A DNA stretch of 64,000 bases from Trichaptum fuscoviolaceum. Its lineage: Eukaryota > Basidiomycota > Agaricomycetes > Hymenochaetales > Trichaptaceae. Numbering within the stretch: the first letter of the stretch is position 1; each line of letters opens with the position of its first letter. The stretch spans positions 3,722,707-3,786,706 of the forward strand of contig CAJSYZ010000008.1 in the NCBI GenBank assembly GCA_910574455.1. The letters are read 5' to 3'. The position numbers were made by a program, and so were the translations under genes. This document shows positions 12,002 through 20,999 of this stretch, piece after piece. The notes beneath the pieces are model-generated. The model searched no databases. It was not told where the DNA came from and saw only the letters and a list, made by a program, of their open reading frames with translations.

Positions 12002-12186
12002 GTATGTCAAAATAAATGTGCCTTTTTTCTTCTTTCTGTAACACTTTCTTCATACCCATCTCTGGGTAGCGGGCTCTGCTGTGAGTTAACTCACAGCCTC
12101 TAACTGCTTGTTCCCGCTACCCCTTGGGTAGCTGGGTATTCTTAGGGTATGCAACTGTCTGTTTTTACCGCCAAAAGTCATTTGGT

Positions 12187-12320
12187 CACGTGAAATTGCT
12201 TTATTTGGGGGGTCCTTGGATATATATGGGCAGATTTCGATATATAAGTCTATTTCTCTCACATGACAATGACAAAGACGCGTAAGTTATGTAAAGTAGT
12301 GTCTCGGGTAAACCCGAGAC
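12187..12320 (+). promoter_or_regulatory. Shared promoter-like core of the elements (E2 copy)
   Basis: The core has an E-box CACGTG (12187-12192), two TATA-like boxes (12221 and 12241), then ATGACAATGACAAAGA and a 9-bp-stem hairpin (12301-12320). The block is repeated with little change in E1, E4, E9 and E12, and is partial in E6-E8, E10 and E11. It is placed to drive transcription into whatever cargo follows. Promoter function is inferred from the motifs only. Confidence 0.5.
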
Positions 12321-12699
12321 CGCAGCTCGCCGTCGTTCAACGCTCGACATGTTCTCTCTCCCTTGTCTTCTTTGTATGTTGGACTCACATATTGGTACTC
12401 CTAACGGCGACGCGCTCTCCTTCGTCGGAACAGCAAACGGTTCGCAACGGGCCGTCATGGGCTGAAGGTGTCTTGCGTGTATAATTTTACGGAAAGGGCA
12501 CACCAGTTAGCGACGCTCACTGTACCGCCGACCACGATGACCGACTGACGCCCCTACCGCGATTGCGCACAGTTTTGCGTGCGGTGCCCATCTCCCAACT
12601 TGCTGCCATCGGCGTACATGGACGAAGTGTACTCACTTGTATGAAGGGCTCCTGAAGGCTGCGAGCCACATGCATACTGGTCCTCCCTGGCCGTATTGC

Positions 12700-13445
12700 A
12701 GGTCGCTTAATTGACCCGGCGCAAGGAACGAAGGCAGGTCGTTGGCGGCAGGACTGGGAATGATGGTGTCTTTGCGAATGTCACTGAAAAATTAAGCCTC
12801 CCCAGGCTCATAGTGGAAGGTGCGCCTATTTTGCTGCATCAACAAATTGCTTCTTTACTTTGTTTTCTAACGGGATTGTTTCGGTGACTCTTGCATTCCA
12901 TATTCAATAGAAGATTGCGTCCATGTTATGTCGGAGGAGACACAGTAGGATGCACCACCATCGAACGCCACCGCTCAGATGCTGTTCGCCGCTGTCTCAT
13001 TTTACTGACAACAGTCCATGCACCTTCGTCCTTATCGCCGGGAATGATGCTTCCAGGCGAGCTTCTGATTGATGGTCTCGCAACGGGCACGCTCTTCTCA
13101 TTTGCTTGGAACATGCTCGTTTCTATTTGCATCCAATTCGTGGGCTTTCCGCTTACCTACCTCTTGCATACTACACATGCGGCGAAGCTTTGTGCTTGTG
13201 CTGGTCTTGGCTTGCCGCTGCTGCAATATGGGTTTGCGTTGAGGACGGACAAGGATGACAAAGGCATAGGCACGAATGCCAGTGGTGAAGAGAGCATGTG
13301 GGGCGGCTGGGGAAATCCTGAGGACACTGTACCTTTACCGGCGCCGACATTTGATACAGCTGCGGCTGCTGAAAGTTGGGCAGCTACTCACAATGGGACT
13401 GTTCCTGTGGCAGATGCTTCTGCGGCAGCAAGAGTATGGTGTATA
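12700..13445 (+). pseudogene. Bsd2/Ndfip-like membrane adaptor fragment in E2
   Basis: NDGVFANVTEK (about 12757) and PGELLIDGLATGTLFSFAW then LLTYLLHTTHAAKL-like text (about 13050-13190) match the fungal Bsd2/Ndfip family. These are three-pass Golgi/vacuole membrane adaptors of Nedd4/Rsp5 ubiquitin ligases. Two transmembrane stretches and the AGLGLPLLQYGFALRT region are in frame. The upstream PY-motif region has stops (for example after SEETQ, about 12948). The first exons of a normal gene are absent. Confidence 0.75.
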
Positions 13446-13572
13446 ATACTTCTGTACTGTATGTGTGCTTAAAAATATAATATTTTTTTCCTCTCACTCT
13501 CACTCTAACCGCATTCCCGGGTAGCGGGCTTTGCTGTGAGTTAGCTCACAGCCTTTAACTGCTTGTACACTA

Positions 13573-16500
13573 TTCCCGCGACCTGTAGAGGTCGCTTGGG
13601 TACCTTAGGAAAACGCAACTGTCCGGATTCTCTGCGAAAACTGATCCAGTCACGTGAAATTTCCTTTATGGGTAAGCGACTTATAAGTCAATTTCGATCA
13701 CATGCTGATGACAAAGATACGTAGCACCCGAGACACCGCGAGATGCAATCTGCCAGGATCTGCCGCCCACCTTTGAAGACTTGCACTCCGCTTTCTTTGC
13801 TCTCCTTCTTCCGCTCATACTCAATATCTTCCAAGACCGTTCGGTGTGGCTCGCAGCCAGTGTCTATCTCAAGAACACGATCAAACGGCGATGGGAGGAT
13901 GAAGACTTGCCTTTGGCGGACACAGAGAAGACGCAGTTGAAGGGTCAGCTGGTCCCTGCAATGATCGCGCTTTCGAGTCCAGCGGACAAGACATCACGAG
14001 CGCAGGTTGCAGAGGCCGTGTCCATTGTTGCAAAGTACGATTTCCCCGAGCAGTGGGCAGATCTCATCGTTCAGCTCGTCTCATCACTCTTACCCAACGC
14101 TGCAAATTATCCAACAAACATATCTGTTCTCGAAACCGCTCGCTCGATCTTCGCGCCTCAACATGCTCGGACTCGCTCTACACGACGATCAACTTTGTTT
14201 CGAGCCGCTTCTCGGGCACCTTCCTCCAGAACTTTGAGCTCACCGCCACCAATCTGCTGAATTGGTCGGGAATTAAAGCGATTGCGCAGGGTCAGTTTGT
14301 GCTTTTGTCAATCTTCTACTACTAGTATTTGACGTGTCAGGATCTGCCGCCCACCTTTGAAGGTTTCTTGCTTGGGACCCCGAGAACATTCAACATACGC
14401 GGTGATCCCGACGATACGACACCCTCTTTCCCCACCCAAATCAAAACTTCGATCTTTGAGCTCACCGAGCTATATCTGCATCGATACCCGGAGGTCCTCA
14501 CCTTCGAATACCGTACCGGCATTTGTCACGGCGCTGTGGAGACTTCTCGGTGGAGGCCAGAGATCAGGAATCGCATATGACGGACTGCTCAGCCAGGGAC
14601 CTACGCTTCCTCAGCACGGTCACCCGGTCAGTAAATTACGAGGCGACGTTTGTGGAGAGGGAGGTGATAAATGTTTTGATCAAAGGCGTAGTCGTTCCCA
14701 ATGTCACATTACGAGGTGCGCAAACTTTTTCTTCCATACGCTTGTCTTTTTACTGAAACTATCTCGACCCGCAGAACACGAAGCAGAGCGATTTGAGCAC
14801 GATCCTCTGTAGTATGTCCGAGTCGACCTTTCTTTTGCGGCCTCCTCCTCGTCCATCGGCGGCCTGACTGCGGAGGGAACCACGCGGCGTCAAGCTGCAG
14901 CAGATGTCCTTCGTGCGCTCGTTGCCTCAGCTTTCGAGGCTGAGACGACCGAAGTCGTCGTGACGTTGATAGGTAACGGACTGGAGGAATACAACAGGAA
15001 GAAGGGAGTTGAAGAGAGCTGGAAGAGGAAGGGTGAAAGTGTGTACCTGCTCACGGCGGTGGCAACGGTTGGTGCAATATCGCAGGTGAGTGAAGCTGTT
15101 CATTCAGAAGGAATGGTGAATAACATTGGCAATCAATAGCAAGGTGTCACAAACACGAATGCTCTTGTACATGTCGTCCAGTTCTTCTCACAGCACATAT
15201 ACGAGGACGTACAGGCCGATGAAAACTCAGAGGCCGATGAGAACTCAGTGCATCCAATTCTTCAGGTTGACGCGATTCGCTTTTTGTATTCATTCCGAAA
15301 TCAGGTGTGTATATCAAACTATCAAGCAAGACGAGCGCTAATCAACTATGCAGCTCACAAAAGAACAACTTCTCTCCGTCCTTCCACTTCTCGTTCGGCA
15401 TCTGCGCTCACCGAACTACGTATGCTATACGTACGCAGCGACGACCATTGAGCGGATATTGTTCATCAAGCGCGGTTCATCCTTACTGTGCGTAAATCGC
15501 TTGCTTACGGCGAATATCATCTGAAAGTTTCAGCAGCTTCAACCAGGAAGACATTCGGGAGCTTGCACCCGAAATCATTAACACTTTACTCTCAAAGAAG
15601 ATTGAGGCGGGTGGGACGCCGGAAAAAATTGCAGAAAACGACTATCTGATAAAATGTAAGTTTACAATTGTCTCGTGACTATTCTCTCATTAATCATAAC
15701 TCTAACAATCCTAGGTGTTATGCGTGTTATTCTGACCGCGCGGTCAGCGATAGCCTCAGACCATGAACGACTGCTTCACCGTCTCGTTGCTATCCTTGCC
15801 GCGATTTGCAAGAACCCAAGCAATCCGAACTCCGATCAATATATCTTCGAGAGTATATCTGCGTCAATTAGGTGAGGTATCTGAAACTGAAGAACATGCA
15901 ACAGCCTCTGATTGTCGACTTATACATTGGTTTACAGTCGGCTCATCGCGTCAAACATTGGCAACATTTGAACAGGCTCTATTTGGTCCATTCACAATCA
16001 TTTTACAACAGGACATTGATCGTAAGCAACCTTCCTTTCAGACACCTACAGAAACTAATTCGTCTTTTGTGCAGAATTTATTCTGTGCATCTTCCAAATG
16101 CTCTCGCAGATGCTCGAGCTCCACAATTCTGATGTTCCTCCGGATTACCGCTCCAACCTCCCCTTCCTCCTCCAGTCCGCTTCCTGGGCACAAAAAGGCT
16201 CATGACCATCCTCGTCCGCCTCTTGCGCCTTCCTCACTCAAGACGCCATGCAAATGGCGCAGACCGACCAGTTTATGGCCATCCTGGCCGTTGTGCAGCA
16301 GAAACTCATTTCCATGCGTGGGGTTCCGAGCTACTGCAGAGCGTCGTGAGGTACATACGAGTGTGATGTTGAAGCCATTAATGAAGAGTGTGGTGAGGAT
16401 GCTCTTGACACGGGTGCAGACGGCCCGGATGGACGCGTACGTCTATGACTTAGTCTACTTCTTTGCGTTCATCATGGCAATTCCTGTGGACAGTGTCAGC

Positions 16501-16665
16501 AGCAACTATAGAATGCCTTTCTTTCAATTATTAAATAGCTACCATAAATTTTAATCATTATTATATATATATATCATAAATAAAATTCTAATACATCCTC
16601 AATCTAATGAAATAAGCAAAACCTGGGTAGCGGGCTCTGCTGTGCACCCACAGCGTTCGCAATTA
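13573..16665 (+). mobile_element. Helitron-like element E3 (CSE1 cargo)
   Basis: It starts TTCCCGCG with the variant hairpin GCGACCTGTAGAGGTCGC. It ends GGGTAGCGGG, the hairpin GCTGTGCACCCACAGC and GTTCGCAATTA. The left flank TACACTA and right flank TTTTGCAT join exactly to the uninterrupted sequence at 61458-61472, so it inserted between A and T without target duplication. It lacks most of the promoter-like core of E1/E2. The cargo is a long exportin-2 segment. The last 60 bp before the 3' block are AT-rich. Confidence 0.75.
13743..16500 (+). pseudogene. CSE1-like: CSE1/exportin-2 gene segment in E3, introns retained
   Basis: This is the longest captured segment. Exon text in order: LAASVYLKNTIKRRWEDED (13855 on), VAKYDFPEQWADLI, QDLPPTFE, VPNVTLR, HPILQVDAIRFLYSFRNQ, LTKEQLLSVLPLLVRHL, GGTPEKIAENDYL, MRVILTARS and TFEQALFGPFTIILQQD. 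This matches the importin-beta-family exportin that recycles importin-alpha. Several GT-AG introns are still present (for example 14715-14775, about 15086-15140 and 15659-15715). Frames break repeatedly. The 5' end is a chimera in which a later exon (QDLPPTFED..HSAFF) is fused to an early one (LLPLILN..QDRSV). N- and C-terminal parts are absent. Confidence 0.8.
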
Positions 16666-16697
16666 TTTTGCATGCGTCGAGGAGTTTATGTAAGATA

Positions 16698-16706
16698 CCC
16701 TGGCGG
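16698..16706. repeat. Target duplication CCCTGGCGG, left copy
   Basis: This is identical to 20403-20411 on the other side of the TIR transposon. The unoccupied paralogous site at 61497-61505 has a single CCCTGGAGG. Confidence 0.85.
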
Positions 16707-17225
16707 CCGGCACAACAAATTTGCCGCTACCATTTGCCGCACCAGGTAGCGGCTGGTAGCGGCTGGTAGAGCTACCAGGGCCGCATCTGATAAGTGGGGG
16801 TGTCATAAGTGCTCGGGGTCTAGTAATGGCAAGAGTGTGCCGTCTGTACAAACTGACGGTGATCTTGTTACTATGTATGTAAATCTGTATTGGAAAATAG
16901 AACACGGGCCAAGTCCCTTACACCCTAACTTGAATTACCCAAATGTTTTCACAAGTGCAGGTTTTATTTTTAACATTCTCATGCATATGTGGAACCGGAA
17001 CAGTCTATATGTTTGTTATATTTAAAGCATACATATTGTATTGCAGGAGTAAGTAATTATAGTTAGACAAACAAAACTAAGTTGAATACACTGAGTGAAT
17101 CTAACAAGACTTTGCATCATATGGACAAGATCATGCATGAGTAGGTATGTCGGGACCCCGGTGTGGCTCTGTCTGACTCTGGTGCAGCCCTCGAGTGGCT
17201 GTGGATGCAGCCTGGTAGCAGCCCA

Positions 17226-17298
17226 ATTTCAAATGGAAGCGGCTCTATTTCAAATGGTAGCGGCTCTATTTCAAATGCCAGTGGTAGCGGCTCCATTG
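17226..17298 (+). repeat. Short tandem repeat, about 21-bp unit
   Basis: Three imperfect units contain TTTCAAATG followed by GTAGCGGCTCTA-like text. They share the GTAGCGGCT word with the element's terminal repeats, so they may be subterminal transposase-binding repeats. That role is a guess. Confidence 0.7.
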
Positions 17299-18223
17299 AA
17301 AAACTGCCGCTACTCATAAGACTTCATTGTATTGTAATTAGATAGCGCTGTCACAGCCAGCGGTCCCCGACACAAATACATATGCAATAATTCTGATGCT
17401 GAACCCACTACAGAGACGGGTAATACTGTTATACAATGCTGTTCAATTCCTTTAATTAGTAGAAGAGACAAAAAGAGAAAGATAGGAAAATAAACAGTTG
17501 AAGCCTGAAGAAATGTGTACAGTACGGCAAACAAAAAAGTGATAAAGACTAAGAAATAAAAAAACAATTGCACATGTAAAGTTGCGCCAGAGATGTCAAA
17601 TGGTCTTGCAGACTACTGTCCCTGGTAAAGAGTATAACCTTCTAGTAGACCGAAGCAGTGATTGCAAGTCAGAGTACAGTAATGACGAGTTATTGCAAAG
17701 TTCACAAGACCCCTTGCATGTCAAGCATTGTCCGGCAGGGAATTAAAAGATAAGACAAATCCCGGTATAAGAGAGAAGAAAAGACAAGATCAACTCAGTG
17801 CAGGACTTGATCTAGGCTGAGTGCCCTCAATAATCATGGCGGAGGATATGCTGGCGCGGCGGAGGCAAAGGCGTAAATCGATGATAGACAAATTGATGGA
17901 TGGTCGACCGGGTGCACCAGAAGCAGCACCATAAGCGGGTTCGCACAGAAGCGTCAAAGGAGGCGAGTTAGTCGACGAGCAGTACAACTTAACGGATGTT
18001 TTTGGGGGTTGGGGTGCTTGAGTAACAATAACTAGGATGGTCCTGTCACTGATTACACTGATTGGGTGGCACGGACAGCGAAAACAGGTGTCGAGGTGCA
18101 GGAGTACTTTCTATTGAGGTTCAAAGGTTGAATGGAAGGTAGTGTCGAGCAGTCACCAATCAAGTCGAATGGTGCAGATATTGACAAAGCAGATAGCCTG
18201 AATTACTAGAACGTGATGACAAA

Positions 18224-19707
18224 CTATGGGAGGAAGTTGGTGTCGAGTATGCGTAGCCTATCGATAACCTCCTCTGATTCATTTATGTATTTCAGTGCAC
18301 TGCCATTCTCCATCCATGAACTGACGGAGTAAATTTGATGACCAAAATATACAATACTGTAGAGACGGGAAACGTGCGGAAGCTGAAGATCCCTCCAGAT
18401 CTCTAGTTCTTTGTGAAACCGCTGGAAGTGTTGTTAGATAGTTATGATCAGACATGAGAGGACGGCTTACCTTTCTCGCATTTGGTGTATGGTTGATGGT
18501 GCGAGCGAACCTGAGTGGGACCTGACGTGTGTGATATATATAAAGTTGAATTTACAAGGGGAAAGTAAACATACCTTATACTCGTCCAACCAGACGCCCG
18601 TGTAAGCATCATTGTGACCACCGTACGCCACAGGGTGGTCCGAGGTTTTAGTTACTTGACCAGTCACTGATTGGACTGCATTGAGTAAACAGAACCATGG
18701 ACGGGAAACATTACCACATACAGTCTATTATGGGAGGAAGGATCTTTGTCTCTCGGTCAATTTGACGCAGACCGCGCTCAAGGTCCCGCTGCTCTTCAGG
18801 TTGCACCGTCTGCTGTTGCAGTTCCTGTAGCGACGTACCAGAGTCAACTTCCGGAATTACGACGCGAAGGAGGAAAGGAACACACCTCCTGAATGGTCTG
18901 CCCGATGCCTTGCACTGCGCTCGGTTCGTTTACCAGAAACATATCCCGAAGACCATCAACAATGCGTAAGATGCTGTGGAGGATCTCCCTATTTTCAGCA
19001 TTGTCGCATTCGCAAATGCCCTGCAGGTCGCGTTGGCCTCTGTGAAGCTCGGCGCTTGATGCAAACTATAAGCAAGTGAGAAGATGTATCATTAATAAGA
19101 GAAAGAGGCTCGCGCACGCTGAATTGTTGAGCACATAGATCAACATTGCGGTACAGCTGCTCGAGTCCATTATTGATTTTGCCCTGGTAGACGAAACTCT
19201 TGAAACGGCTCATCGACGACCAACCCTGGACCATTCTGTGTGCGCGCTCTATGATACTTCATTGATATTAGCTCTGTGTCTGCTGTGAAAACGAGAGGCG
19301 CTCAGTACTCACTTTGAGACCTCATCTGCTGCGCTCATAAACTCTGTGCGGTGCATTTCTCACGGAAAGCAATCAAGAGTGGAGAGCATCGGTCGCTGAA
19401 ATCCCTACATTGTGCCTATTAGTATCACTTGAAGTTAGGAAGATTCAGTGAGATGTAAAGACGGAAGCAACCCCTGTATAATATGACATCCTGTACGGAC
19501 TTTGCGAGTTCAAAAGCTGAAACAATTTGTAAGAGGAAGGTCCGGGGAGTTGCCATGCGATGCAGACGTACCGAGAGTGACTGCGAGGTCCTTGCCAGGT
19601 AGTCCAGCGAAGCTGAGGAGGGTTTGTAGGCTCATCGAGTTGAGGCTATCGTGAAGAAGTTGGTGTCCTGTCGGCGTTGGCCTCTTTGATGGCAGCGCAG
19701 TTGGCAC
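18224..19707 (-). pseudogene. MLKL-like helical domain plus kinase N-lobe fragment
   Basis: Read on the minus strand with short GT-AG introns. First comes SLNSMSLQTLLSFAGLPGKD (about 19640-19570), then AFELAKSVQDVILYR after an intron. The exon ending in VDLCAQQF (19234-19110) and the exon with LRIVDGLRDMFLVNEPSAVQ follow; these resemble the fungal MLKL-type N-terminal helical domain. Next are VAYGGHNDAYTGVWLDEYK (a Gly-rich-loop-like segment), KVPLRFARTINHTPNARKR across an intron, and FHKELEIWRDLQLPHVSRLY with SSWMENGSALKYI (kinase N-lobe and hinge). A stop at 18224-18226 follows the hinge, so no catalytic loop exists. The exon near 19320-19400 appears frame-broken. It is captured cargo of the surrounding TIR element. 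Confidence 0.65.
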
Positions 19708-20402
19708 TTGTTCGAGCGTGCTCCGTGTCCGAGTTGAGCAAGACTATCAAAGTGCGAACCTCTTTCCAAAGTTTATATCAGCAAAGGAAAATCGTGATCA
19801 TCACTGCTGTTGTTGTGATTGAGGGAAGTGTTACATTCCCGAGGGTAGGCATTTAAAGAGAGGCGATAAGAGATATGAAGGCTATGTAGGACAATACTAG
19901 TAAGGGAAGAAATGTAATTAAATAAGAAAGAAAATACCATATACATTACTTAATCACGCAATTCAGTAACGTCATAGGAGACAACGATGGACGAGGTTGC
20001 ACGAAAAAGGTACGATCAGATATTGAGCATAAAGCCCAAAACAATGAAGTAAAAGTAGATAAGACGGAAAATTTACCATGAATGGTACGTAAAGGAACAG
20101 GACAAAGCTATGCATGGAGAGTATCACAAGAGAGAAAGGGGGCACGAGATAAGAAGAAAATGTATGATTGGCTGAAGCGTGAGAGTTTGCTTACTTTCTG
20201 TAACGATGATTTAGAGTTCACGTCCACACAGCCCTCCCTCAGCTACGCTTCGTGTCGGGGATTGGACAATTATTATGACTTTATTATTTTCGGAATTCAT
20301 TCTATTTTATCATTGGTGCCCTGAGAGCGGCTTGGCTATCAGTGCAGCCGCTACCAGCCGCTACCTGGTGCGGCAAATGGTAGCGGCAAATTCATGAGGC
20401 CG

Positions 20403-20411
20403 CCCTGGCGG
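20403..20411. repeat. Target duplication CCCTGGCGG, right copy
   Basis: It matches 16698-16706 exactly and borders the right end of the TIR transposon. Confidence 0.85.
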
Positions 20412-20999
20412 AGGGTGCTGATCTGGGGAACTTGAAGAGTACGGTTGGAATAACGTTTCTGGGCGGAATGGTGGCGTACAAATCAATAACCCCAGGAACT
20501 TTATTTAGTACCAATGACAGGATTTTTGTCCGATTGGTACTAATTCAATCGGTACTAAATTACATTGGTATTAAATATATTGGAACTAACTCACAAATAA
20601 CAAATTACATAACATTAAGTTATGTACTAGTACTAGTAGGCAAGTGCACACACTATCTAAATCCGCTGTCGACTGCCTCAATGATAATTAGATGACCACC
20701 ATTTTATTTCAATATTGGGCATCAACACGATTAGAGCTATTGCGTGTATAAGGCGATGAAGTGATAAATTTGTGATGAACTTCTCAAGCCTAGTCACAGG
20801 CATCCAGCAGGCACCCGGATCTTTTCCGGTGTTTGCACAGCATACTGCTACAAAGCCATCGACTCACCTTCTTCCACACTATATTGACTCGGATAGGCTG
20901 TGCATTCAGTTTATATAAGATGGAGTCGAAATCGCCGTTAAACGTCGTGCACTCCTTTCTCATCCTGAATCCCAGTGGTGTTGATCTTCCTTATTTCCC
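20412..20999. other. Region before family X copy 3, with a hairpin
   Basis: The first about 40 bp continue the duplicated block (matching 61506-61541). Around 20502-20545 an 11-bp perfect inverted repeat (TTAGTACCAAT .. ATTGGTACTAA) forms a hairpin, followed by further degenerate GGTACTAA words in AT-rich sequence. No gene is recognised. Confidence 0.5.

Larger units (their letters stand above)
10332..12110 (+). mobile_element. Helitron-like element E1 (TFIIB + GATA cargo)
   Basis: It starts TTCCCGCTACCCC with the terminal hairpin GCTACCCCTTGGGTAGC. It ends GGGTAGCGGG, then the hairpin GCTGTGAGTTAACTCACAGC, then CTCTAACTGCTTG. Just inside the 5' end are a CACGTG box, TATATATGG and TATATAAG boxes, and a hairpin GTCTCGGG..CCCGAGAC (10522-10541). 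Cargo includes a TFIIB zinc ribbon, a GATA zinc finger and a TFIIB cyclin fold. Its 3' end directly abuts E2. No Rep/helicase is encoded, so it is non-autonomous. The Helitron-like label is inferred from the end hairpins, the absence of a target duplication and insertion between A and T. Confidence 0.75.
12111..13565 (+). mobile_element. Helitron-like element E2 (Bsd2/Ndfip cargo)
   Basis: It has the same 5' hairpin and promoter-like core as E1: CACGTG at 12187-12192, TATATATGG at 12221, and the hairpin GTCTCGGGTAAACCCGAGAC at 12301-12320. It ends GGGTAGCGGG, the hairpin GCTGTGAGTTAGCTCACAGC and TTTAACTGCTTG. It is followed by seven bases of original target sequence (13566-13572) before E3. 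E9 and E12 are close relatives. Confidence 0.75.
16707..20402 (-). mobile_element. 3.7-kb TIR transposon carrying a kinase-like gene fragment
   Basis: A 48-bp perfect inverted repeat (16718-16765 against 20345-20392) lies near imperfect tips. It is built of GGTAGCGGCT units. The flanks are 9-bp duplications and an empty site exists at 61.5 kb. No transposase is seen. The interior holds a minus-strand host-gene fragment (18224-19707), so the element resembles a Pack-MULE-like non-autonomous transposon. The superfamily is inferred from the 9-bp duplication. About 16770-18220 (apart from a short repeat at 17226-17298) and 19720-20340 show no recognised gene. Confidence 0.8.

Noticed and set aside
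13743..16500. E3 exportin segment as a functional CSE1 gene
   Set aside because: Both ends are missing, the first exon is a chimera and frames break several times.
16707..20402. Kinase-like fragment as a complete protein kinase
   Set aside because: It stops right after the hinge region and has no catalytic or DFG motif. At least one upstream exon seems frame-broken.
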